Below, one piece after another: positions 28,057-35,091 of a stretch of DNA of 36,361 nucleotides. Position 1 is the stretch's first letter; each line of letters begins with the position of its first letter. Under the pieces are notes generated by a model, which did not search any database, was not told where the DNA came from, and saw only the letters and a list, made by a program, of their open reading frames with translations. A program made the translations under genes and the position numbers. Source of the DNA: Homoserinimonas sp. OAct 916 (GTDB lineage Bacteria; Actinomycetota; Actinomycetes; Actinomycetales; Microbacteriaceae); assembly GCF_003260275.1 (NCBI RefSeq), contig NZ_QJHB01000016.1:1-36361 (forward strand). Reading direction: 5' to 3'.

Positions 28057-28204
28057 GCTGGTTGGAGATCCCGAGATCTCCCTGAACTGGGTTCGTCCCC
28101 CGGGAACCTGGCCCGTCGACGCAGGAAGTTGGTCGGCTGGAATAATGAGCCAATCACACGTTGGCACTCTTTCGAGTGGGACAGGAGACGCGATGGACTA
28201 GCTG

Positions 28205-28465
28205 ATGCGGAGCAAACGTGCTCCGTTGCTCATTGTTGCCGGAGTCGTACTGGCTCTGAGCCCATTGGTTTTGTATTGGTTCATTCATGGTGATTCCGAT
28301 CGTTACCTCTGGATCATCAGCGGACCAGCCCCATTCAGCAGTTTCGGCAGCGGCCCCGTTCAGCTCTTCATGTATGCCGGCCTGATCGTCGTGGGTCTCG
28401 TTCTGATCGCTGCCGGAATCTTCTCTCATCGCCGCCAGCGTGTCGAAGACATAAGTCTCCGATGA
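28205..28465 (+). CDS. Small membrane protein, paralogue B, with displaced start
   Basis: An 86-residue relative of the protein at 25908 with the same two helices and an identical 34-residue core. The ribosome-binding site (ACAGGAGA) and ancestral ATG (28193-28195) are conserved with copy A, but the third codon is TAG (28199-28201). The frame reopens at ATG 28205, in phase and two codons after the TAG. Translation from 28205 would need reinitiation after the two-codon peptide, or start without a close ribosome-binding site. All differences in the core are synonymous, arguing that the protein was under selection until recently or still is. It could be a fresh pseudogene. Confidence 0.65.
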   Translation: MRSKRAPLLIVAGVVLALSPLVLYWFIHGDSDRYLWIISGPAPFSSFGSGPVQLFMYAGLIVVGLVLIAAGIFSHRRQRVEDISLR

Positions 28466-28670
28466 CGAATCGCGTCGTCTGAACTTTAGATGTGCTCCGG
28501 GGCCGACGAATATCGCCGAGCCGAGGTCAGGGTCTGTCTCGTTGGCGAATTCCGTGTTGAAAACTGATTGTCGCGCTGGGCTGCGGTCCGGTTGGTCGGA
28601 CTCACAATCATGCGTTGGTGCGCTGATTCCTCGTGCGAGCCGATGTCAGCACAACTGACAGAATTGGTGG

Positions 28671-29597
28671 ATGGTCAGCTCGTTCTCTCTCGTGACACGC
28701 ACGACTGCGCCGATAGAGGAACTCTTCGATATCTCTCTGAGCATCCACGAGCACGTGGCCTCGATGGATCAGTCGCGCGAGCGTGCGATCGGAGGCGTCA
28801 CCGAAGGGGCGATCACTCTCGGCGAGTCAGTGACTTGGCGTGCACGGCACTTCGGCATCTGGTTCACGATGACGTCATTGATCACCTGCCTCGATCGACC
28901 CGAGCGTTTCGTCGATGAACAAGTCCGTGGGCCGTTCCGCTCGTTCCGTCACGAGCACTCCTTCACCCGGGAAGGTGAGACCAGCGTCATGGTTGACTCG
29001 CTGACGATCGGCTCACCGGTCTTCGGAAAGTTGGCCGAACGCCTCGTACTCGTGCCTTACCTTCGCCGACTGATTCGCCAGCGCAATCACCACCTCCTCG
29101 CCGCACTCAACGCCGCACCCGGCACTGAACCGCAGTCCTTCATCTGGCCGGTCGACGAGACAAGCGCGTTCCGCCGCTCCGAAACAACAGCACTCATAGG
29201 GCACGGAGTTGAGACCTGGGAGCGCGCCTCACGCGATGTCCTCCAATGGAAAGTGAAGACCCGCAGCGGCTTCACCGTCGATGACCCACAACGCGTATCA
29301 CCAGCCACGCGGTTGACGATCACGGCTCGAGTCTTCGGCATCATTGTCCGAGAGCCGGTCCACGTGGCGACCGTCATCGAGACCGCATCACGGGTCGGAT
29401 TCTCCTATCGAACGCTCCCGGGGCATCCTGTCAGCGGGGAGGAAGCATTCATCGTGCACCGAGACGGCGACGACGTGTTCCTCACCATCCGATCACTCAC
29501 CGCGCCGGCATCTAAGCAACCTTGGCGGGCTCTTTACCCGTTCCTCCGAATCGCCCAGATCGTCGCACTCCGCCGGTACCTTCGAGCCCTCCACTGA
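28671..29597 (+). CDS. SRPBCC ligand-binding domain fused to DUF1990
   Basis: A 308-residue fusion. Residues about 1-150 form an SRPBCC (START-like) domain, with the family pattern GESVTWRARHFGIWFTMTS and FVDEQVRGPFRSF. Residues about 180-308 form a DUF1990 domain with YRTLPGHPVSGEEAFIVHR and a C-terminal QIVALRRYLRAL. Each is known as a stand-alone actinobacterial protein; SRPBCC domains hold hydrophobic ligands in a deep cavity, and DUF1990 is uncharacterised. ATG 28671 is chosen because SRPBCC similarity begins at once. It lies between paralogue B and the relaxase. The frame is intact. Confidence 0.82.
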   Translation: MVSSFSLVTRTTAPIEELFDISLSIHEHVASMDQSRERAIGGVTEGAITLGESVTWRARHFGIWFTMTSLITCLDRPERFVDEQVRGPFRSFRHEHSFTREGETSVMVDSLTIGSPVFGKLAERLVLVPYLRRLIRQRNHHLLAALNAAPGTEPQSFIWPVDETSAFRRSETTALIGHGVETWERASRDVLQWKVKTRSGFTVDDPQRVSPATRLTITARVFGIIVREPVHVATVIETASRVGFSYRTLPGHPVSGEEAFIVHRDGDDVFLTIRSLTAPASKQPWRALYPFLRIAQIVALRRYLRALH

Positions 29598-30074
29598 CAC
29601 GGTCTTTGAAGCTGGATCCTCATGAGGCCGCCATCCTGCTGAGGGTTCCGCTTGCGGATCCGCCAACGTACAAATTCATTTTCCGCAACCCGATTCAGCA
29701 AAGCGCGGTCTTCTTGGGTCGTCATTTGACAAAAAGGAAGGCAGGTTGGTTGCGAACTAGACGACCTGGAATGGCAGAACCACCACTGTCAGTTGCTAGT
29801 TGAAGCTGAGGGGTGTCGGCCGAGGAAGGTGACGAGTGCGTCGGTTGCGCTTGTCGATCCCCTTACGGGCGCATTTCTTACGCCAGAAGGCCGCGTCAGC
29901 GAACTCGTGCAGACCGCAATTGGCTCGCCAAAGCACCGCCGCAAGCGCTAACATGACGCCACCGAAGCCCCGCCTCAAGCGAACCCTGAACTTCTATGCA
30001 GACTGTTCTCTTCTGAATGTACGTATGCTACCGTAGGTAGTTGCAAGGACATGAGTTGCGTGGAGGTGAAGCTC
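29598..30074. other. Gap before the relaxase, candidate oriT region
   Basis: There is no convincing gene in 477 bases. A fragment reading DPLTGAFLTPEGRV in the plus strand near 29850-29950 may be a gene remnant. Short inverted repeats are visible: TTGGC-TC-GCCAA at 29920-29931 and CTACC-GTA-GGTAG at 30028-30040, the latter just upstream of the relaxase. MobF relaxases usually nick close to their own gene, so this is the most likely place for the transfer origin; no nic site can be identified by reading alone. Confidence 0.35.
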
Positions 30075-33000
30075 ATGCACGGTGGCGTGATCCTGTTCCG
30101 CGGAAGCGGAGCCGATGCGCGCCGCTATGTCGAGGCCGACCGTTCCCGCGCTGACGACTATTACCAGTGCGACAGCTCAGGCATCGAGTACAAAGTGCTC
30201 GATGCCTCGGGCGAGGTGACGGTCGCCAGATCCTTGACGAATGCTGAGTACAACGGATGGGTGGACTGGCTCAACCCCGATGGCGGTGAGTCGATGGGAA
30301 AGCCATGCTTGCCGGGTACTGACCGCTTGGGGTCTCCCAGGTTCGCGGAAATGGTCATCAATACCCCGAAGAGCCTGTCTATCGCTGCGGCGCTGCACCC
30401 GGAGATTTCAGGGGCGCTCGACGCCGCCCAGCAGGCTGCACTCTCAGAGATTCAGCGGTGGCTGGCCCAGCACTCGGTGACCCGTGTCGGCTCGCGGGGC
30501 AAGCAGGAGGTGATGCCGGTCGAGCACATGCAGATCGTCGGAATCACACACCGCACCTCCCGCGCGGGTGACCCGCACCGGCATATCCATATGCAGATCG
30601 GCACTCGGGTATGGGCCGCTGGAAAGTGGCGGGCACTCGACACCGCGGCAATGTTCAAACAGCAGGGCGCGATCCGCGCCCTCGGTGCCGCGGTCATCGC
30701 TGCGAGCCCGGAACTGGCCGAGGTGCTGGACCGACATGGCCTCACCCTCGACCCGGTGACTGGCGAGGCAACGGAGTTGGAGCCGTTCAATGCCTTGATG
30801 AGCAAGCGCGGCAAGCAGGTGCGACGGAACCTTGAACGACTGGAAACTGAGTGGGAGGCCAGGAACCCCGGCGCGGCTATGGGGTCGGTCGTCTCCGCGC
30901 GCCTCACCGCCCAAGCGTGGGCGTACGAGCGGCCCGCAAAGAAGCCGGCAACGCTGCGAGCAGAGGGAGCCTGGCTCGCTGAGCTCAAAGAGGCTGGCCT
31001 CGACCCAGGCTTCCTCACCAGGAGTGCCGGGCACGCGCATACGTTACTCGACGACCTCTCCATCCAGGCGGTTGCGAATCGGGCGCTGGATCGTTGCTCA
31101 GCAGCGGCATCGACCTGGACACCCCACACGATCCAAGAGCATGCCACCAGACTCACTACCGAAGCAGGCGTGCGCGCGACCCGCGAAGAATTGCGCGAGT
31201 TCATCACTCTCGCGACCGGCCTCGCTGTCGAGGACTGCTTTTCGGTGCTGCCGCCGGGCGCTGCTACACCGGAACATGTGGCGCACCTCACCAGCACTCG
31301 CGTGGTTGCTGCTGAAATCTCGTTGCGTGACTTGTTGCACGCCCTCACCCCAGTCAGTGGGCCAGCACTCACGAACATCGACGAGATGGCGGATGCTGCC
31401 GGACTCGACGCGGGGCAGACCTGCGCCGCCGCTGCGGTCGCTTCGACTGATCCACTGGTGATCGTCGAAGGCGCGGCCGGCGCGGGTAAGACGATGATGC
31501 TTGGCGTCGCTATCCGCGCTGCAACCGAGCGGGGAGGGGCTACACGGGTGGTTGCGCCGACGTTGCGAGCCGCACAGGCGGCGCGACAAGAACTCGGCGT
31601 ACCCGCGGCTTCGCTCGCGGCGCTCGTGCACGCCCACGGTTGGCGCTGGAACAAAGACGGCGCATGGACGCGTCTGGCTGACGGTGACTTCGACCCCGGC
31701 ACTGGACGAACTTACACCGGCCCACCGAAAGCAGCGCGACTAACGCGGGGGGAACGAGTGATCGTGGACGAGGCCGGGATGCTTGACCAAGACACCGCCC
31801 GCGCGATCCTCACCGTCTGCAACGAGGCAGGGGCAACGGTTGCTCTGGTCGGTGACCGGGCGCAACTCCCCGCCGTCGGCAGAGGCGGCGTGCTCGATAT
31901 TGCCGCGCAGATCCGCGGCCAGACATTCGACATGGCTGAGGTGCACAGGTTCACCGATCCTGCCTACGCCGACGTCACCTTGCAGATGCGCGACGGCGCG
32001 AACCCAGGCGAGATGTTCGAGCAGCTGCGCGCGCTCGGACTGCTTTGCTTGCACGACTCGCCAGACGGAGCATATGAACAGATTGCGCAAGTCGCCCGTG
32101 ATGGCCAGGCGATCACCGTGGCGACCAACGATGAAGCCGCCGCTTTGAATGACCGCATCCGAACTGAACGTGTCGCACGGGGCGAGGTCGACGACGTCCA
32201 CACCACAACCGGCAGCGATGGATTGAACATCGGCGCGGGTGATCGGGTGCAGACCAGACACAATGACACTGCGCTCGGAGTGGCGAACAGGCAGACATGG
32301 ACTGTGCAGCACGTTGAAAAAGATGGCACCCTCTGGGTCGGGGAGAACAACAGCGAACGCAAGCGCGCCCGAACCGTTGCCCTGCCCGCCGAGTATGTGG
32401 CAATGTACACACACCTCGCCTATGCCTCCACCGCCTACGGGGCGCAGGGTGCGACCGTCGGCGAGACCCATACGATCCTGTCGGATGCGATGAGCGCCGC
32501 AGGAATCTATGTCGGAATGACCCGAGGCCGCAACCAGAACACGCTGCATATCATCGCAGCAAACGCCACTGAGGCGCGCGACCGGTTCACCTTGGCGATG
32601 GAACGCGACAGGGCAGACCGCGGCCTCGACCACGCCACCCAGCACGCGACCGAGGAGGTGCGCTGGCTGACCGCGAACGGCCCCGTGAAGCTCGTCAATG
32701 ACAAAATTGCACAGCTCACGCGACAAGCAGATCGCGCCGAACGTGATGCCACGAAGTGGCTCGGGATCGCGGAACGCCTCGACCAACAACGCACCACGCA
32801 TCGCGCCGAGAACGACGAGGGCACCGGTGCGCTCCACAAGGCTGAGGAACACGCCGCACGCATGCATGCGGAGATCGCCCAGCTGCTCGCCGCTCAAGCC
32901 GAAGCAGACGGAGCGGACTATTTGGGGACGGTGGCACACGAGAGCGAAACGCGAGCCCGGCTCACCACGGTGGGGTGGTTCGGTAAACATAAGGCAAAGG

Positions 33001-33527
33001 CCGAGTACCGGGCCGCAACCGAGCAGACGGAACAGTCAGCGGAGCGCGTGCGTAAAGCCTGGGGTGAGCCGCCCCAGAGAGCCGAGGCGTTGCCGGCGTG
33101 GGCATCTGATGCGGCGATACGGCGGGCCGAGCGCAACTCGCGTGTGATCGAAGCCGCCCAAGCTGTCGAGGCAGCACAGACCGACCAGGAATCGACCAAT
33201 AAGCGGCACGAGAACGAACGCCTGGGACTGCTGGCCAAGGAACACGGAGCCGACCGAGTACACCGTGACCGGACACGGACTCTGCTCACCGATCCTCCCA
33301 GCGAGGCTCGCAAAGCCCGCGCCAAAGCCGCCGCCGCTCGCGGAGAAGCCAACGTACTGCGCGGCCTCCCGCTCCACGAGGCTGCCAGTCGGATCGAAGC
33401 ACGACGCGCTGGCGCGGACGCTGCGAGAGAGGCGGCGGCCGAACGCGTACAACGGTTGCGCGGCACCGCTGAACGGAAGATTCTGAGTTCTGATCCACGC
33501 CGAGACGGCCTCCGGCTCGACCTATAA
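30075..33527 (+). CDS. MobF-family relaxase with helicase domain (TraA/TrwC-like)
   Basis: A 1150-residue protein that would nick oriT, bind the 5' end through tyrosine and unwind DNA. The N-terminal TrwC relaxase domain (about residues 1-300) has candidate tyrosines in RSRADDYY (about 29-30) and the metal-binding His triad in DPHRHIH (168, 170, 172). The RecD/TraI-type helicase domain has Walker A GAAGAGKT (about 466-473) and Walker B VIVDEAGML (about 562-570), and a late motif, YASTAYGAQGAT. The C-terminal third is a charged coiled coil. ATG 30075 is preferred to 30051 because GGAGGTG lies six bases before it. It looks intact. No coupling protein gene accompanies it. Confidence 0.93.
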   Translation: MHGGVILFRGSGADARRYVEADRSRADDYYQCDSSGIEYKVLDASGEVTVARSLTNAEYNGWVDWLNPDGGESMGKPCLPGTDRLGSPRFAEMVINTPKSLSIAAALHPEISGALDAAQQAALSEIQRWLAQHSVTRVGSRGKQEVMPVEHMQIVGITHRTSRAGDPHRHIHMQIGTRVWAAGKWRALDTAAMFKQQGAIRALGAAVIAASPELAEVLDRHGLTLDPVTGEATELEPFNALMSKRGKQVRRNLERLETEWEARNPGAAMGSVVSARLTAQAWAYERPAKKPATLRAEGAWLAELKEAGLDPGFLTRSAGHAHTLLDDLSIQAVANRALDRCSAAASTWTPHTIQEHATRLTTEAGVRATREELREFITLATGLAVEDCFSVLPPGAATPEHVAHLTSTRVVAAEISLRDLLHALTPVSGPALTNIDEMADAAGLDAGQTCAAAAVASTDPLVIVEGAAGAGKTMMLGVAIRAATERGGATRVVAPTLRAAQAARQELGVPAASLAALVHAHGWRWNKDGAWTRLADGDFDPGTGRTYTGPPKAARLTRGERVIVDEAGMLDQDTARAILTVCNEAGATVALVGDRAQLPAVGRGGVLDIAAQIRGQTFDMAEVHRFTDPAYADVTLQMRDGANPGEMFEQLRALGLLCLHDSPDGAYEQIAQVARDGQAITVATNDEAAALNDRIRTERVARGEVDDVHTTTGSDGLNIGAGDRVQTRHNDTALGVANRQTWTVQHVEKDGTLWVGENNSERKRARTVALPAEYVAMYTHLAYASTAYGAQGATVGETHTILSDAMSAAGIYVGMTRGRNQNTLHIIAANATEARDRFTLAMERDRADRGLDHATQHATEEVRWLTANGPVKLVNDKIAQLTRQADRAERDATKWLGIAERLDQQRTTHRAENDEGTGALHKAEEHAARMHAEIAQLLAAQAEADGADYLGTVAHESETRARLTTVGWFGKHKAKAEYRAATEQTEQSAERVRKAWGEPPQRAEALPAWASDAAIRRAERNSRVIEAAQAVEAAQTDQESTNKRHENERLGLLAKEHGADRVHRDRTRTLLTDPPSEARKARAKAAAARGEANVLRGLPLHEAASRIEARRAGADAAREAAAERVQRLRGTAERKILSSDPRRDGLRLDL

Positions 33528-33645
33528 CCCGAGGAATCAGCGGCCCTCCTCGCCGGCACAGAGGTGCGGAACCAGTGGATTGCTCTAGACCGGCTGCGGC
33601 GGGGTCTGCGAGCGCCAGCCAGCGACAGAGCACAGCTCATGACCT

Positions 33646-33664
33646 GTGCCATATTTGTGCCATA
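33646..33664 (+). repeat. Putative integrase arm-type site (attR side)
   Basis: An exact copy of the 19-bp double repeat at 20639-20657, GTGCCATA-TTT-GTGCCATA. It lies 102 bases before the attR repeat in an otherwise non-coding stretch (33528-33766). In the excised circle the two copies would flank the attP core on both sides, as arm-type sites do. Confidence 0.6.
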
Positions 33665-33766
33665 TATCTTGTAAAAAGTAACTGAATCCAACTAACACCT
33701 ACCGAGCCGAACCGCGTGATTCTGCGGATCGCACACATAGATACAGTACGAGAGAATCCCTGATCA

Positions 33767-33811
33767 GACTGAAAATCGAAAGGTCACCGGATCGATGCCG
33801 GTCGGAGCCAC
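33767..33811 (+). repeat. attR: 45-bp tRNA-Phe 3' remnant
   Basis: The original 3' end of the host tRNA-Phe, displaced by integration. It is identical to 20453-20497 and lacks the acceptor 5' strand and D-arm, so it is not a tRNA gene itself. Confidence 0.95.
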
Positions 33812-33812
33812 G

Positions 33813-33851
33813 ATCCCGTCCCCTAGCTTCTACATGGGGGCGGGATTTTTT
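33813..33851 (+). terminator. Original chromosomal terminator of tRNA-Phe
   Basis: An 11-bp stem (33813-33823 with 33836-33846, one G-T pair), the 12-base loop TAGCTTCTACAT, then six T residues (33846-33851). It directly follows attR and now serves to block transcription out of the element toward glsA. Confidence 0.88.
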
Positions 33852-33931
33852 ATGCCAACGCTCCGGCCCAGGAGCTTATGAGCTGAGCACCGCCCAAGGG
33901 GGACGGCTTCGTTCACTACGCTGGGTGCACC

Positions 33932-34843
33932 ATGTACATCGAGAACATCCTTGCAGACGTCCACGAGGCGGTCACGCCGCTGATCGGACAGGGCACGGTG
34001 GCCGACTACATCCCGGGGCTCGCATCGGTGAACCCGAACCAGTTCGGTATGGCGGTGGCGATGAACAATGGCGCTGTTTACGGGGTCGGCGATTGGCGGG
34101 TGCCCTTCTCCACCCAGAGCATCACCAAGGTGTTTGCTCTGGTGCTCGAGCTGGCGCGCGACGGGGAGAAGATCTGGCAGCGGGTCGGCCGCGAACCGTC
34201 CGGGTCGGGTTTCCACTCGATGGCAGAGTTGGAAAAGTCAAAGGGGATCCCGCGCAACCCGTTTGTGAACTCCGGCGCGCTCGTCGTCACCGATGCCCTG
34301 CTGAGTGTCACCGACGGGGATCCGGATGCCGTGCTCAACTTTCTGCGCGCCGAGAACTCTGATCCCGATATTCACGTCGATGAGGATGTTGCCGCGTCCG
34401 AGGCGCTGCACGGGGACCGCAACGCGGCGATCGCTCACCTGCTCGCGAGTTACGGCAACCTCGTCCACCCGGTTCAGGATGTCTTGACCGCTTACTTTCG
34501 GCAGTGTGCGATCGCCATGGACTGCCGCGACCTGGCGGCGGCCGGAGCCTTCCTGGCGCGTGCGGGCCTGCGCTCCGACGGCTCGCGCATGCTGACAGCG
34601 AGCCAGAACAAAAGAGTCAACTCCGTCATGCTCACCTCAGGCATGTACGACGCCGCCGGCGACTTCGCCTTTCAGGTCGGCCTGCCCGGGAAGAGCGGCG
34701 TCGGCGGCGGAATCCTCGCGGTTGTGCCGGGGCGCTGCACCGTCTGTGTCTGGTCCCCCGGCCTCAACGCCTCCGGCAACTCCCTGGTCGGCGTGCGTGC
34801 CCTCGACGAGTTCACCACCCGCACCGGCTGGTCCGTGTTCTGA
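33932..34843 (+). CDS. glsA: Glutaminase
   Basis: Hydrolyses glutamine to glutamate and ammonia. The 303-residue protein is a serine-dependent beta-lactamase-like fold enzyme of the glutaminase family. Visible features are the catalytic S-x-x-K in FSTQSITKVF, NPFVNSGAL, the YGNLVHPVQDVLTAYF segment, and GLPGKSGVGGGI near the C-terminus. The length is typical of the stand-alone catalytic domain without C-terminal STAS or ankyrin extensions. It is the first chromosomal gene beyond attR; 80 bases separate it from the terminator. Confidence 0.95.
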   Translation: MYIENILADVHEAVTPLIGQGTVADYIPGLASVNPNQFGMAVAMNNGAVYGVGDWRVPFSTQSITKVFALVLELARDGEKIWQRVGREPSGSGFHSMAELEKSKGIPRNPFVNSGALVVTDALLSVTDGDPDAVLNFLRAENSDPDIHVDEDVAASEALHGDRNAAIAHLLASYGNLVHPVQDVLTAYFRQCAIAMDCRDLAAAGAFLARAGLRSDGSRMLTASQNKRVNSVMLTSGMYDAAGDFAFQVGLPGKSGVGGGILAVVPGRCTVCVWSPGLNASGNSLVGVRALDEFTTRTGWSVF

Positions 34844-35091
34844 GGTTGCGGATTACGATGAGCTGTCGCTGACGGCTCGTGCTCACGAGTGCACAACAAT
34901 TAGTGCACCTGATTCCCGGAACTGCGAAACAGCAGTAGCGTGAAGGCAGGGGCTCACCACGCTGGGGTTTTGGCTGAGACGAAAGGGCAGACTCCCGGCC
35001 CCGGTCACCAAGTCGCGATGATGTCCGCATTTCGCTTGCAGTCGTTGTTCTCCTCGCTTTGGAGAGGCTGCATACCCGAGAGATAGATCGC

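Larger units (their letters stand above)
20453..33811. mobile_element. Integrative mobilizable element in tRNA-Phe (about 13.3 kb)
   Basis: Bounded by a perfect 45-bp direct repeat of the tRNA-Phe 3' part. Next to the tRNA are a tyrosine integrase and excisionase, then a divergent HTH-type protein, cargo genes, and a MobF relaxase at the far end. No FtsK/TraB-like translocase, VirD4 coupling protein, type IV secretion gene or replication initiator is visible. This is compatible with an element that excises and is mobilised by a helper, rather than a self-transmissible AICE/ICE. The excised circle would be 13,314 bp. Cargo genes are loosely spaced, in contrast to the tightly packed flanking chromosome. 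Confidence 0.9.

Noticed and set aside
29796-29978. 60-codon minus-strand ORF before the relaxase
   Set aside because: No ribosome-binding site and no recognisable family; a plus-strand frame in the same place is equally protein-like, so neither is called.
32918-33691. Minus-strand ORF of 257 codons over the relaxase 3' end
   Set aside because: It is antisense to the coiled-coil end of the relaxase, and its Arg/Ser-rich composition is typical of a shadow frame. Its short YGTNMA segment comes from the 19-bp repeat shared with the integrase.
33767-33811. Second tRNA-Phe gene
   Set aside because: Only the 3' portion is present; the acceptor 5' strand and D-arm are missing. It is the attR remnant.
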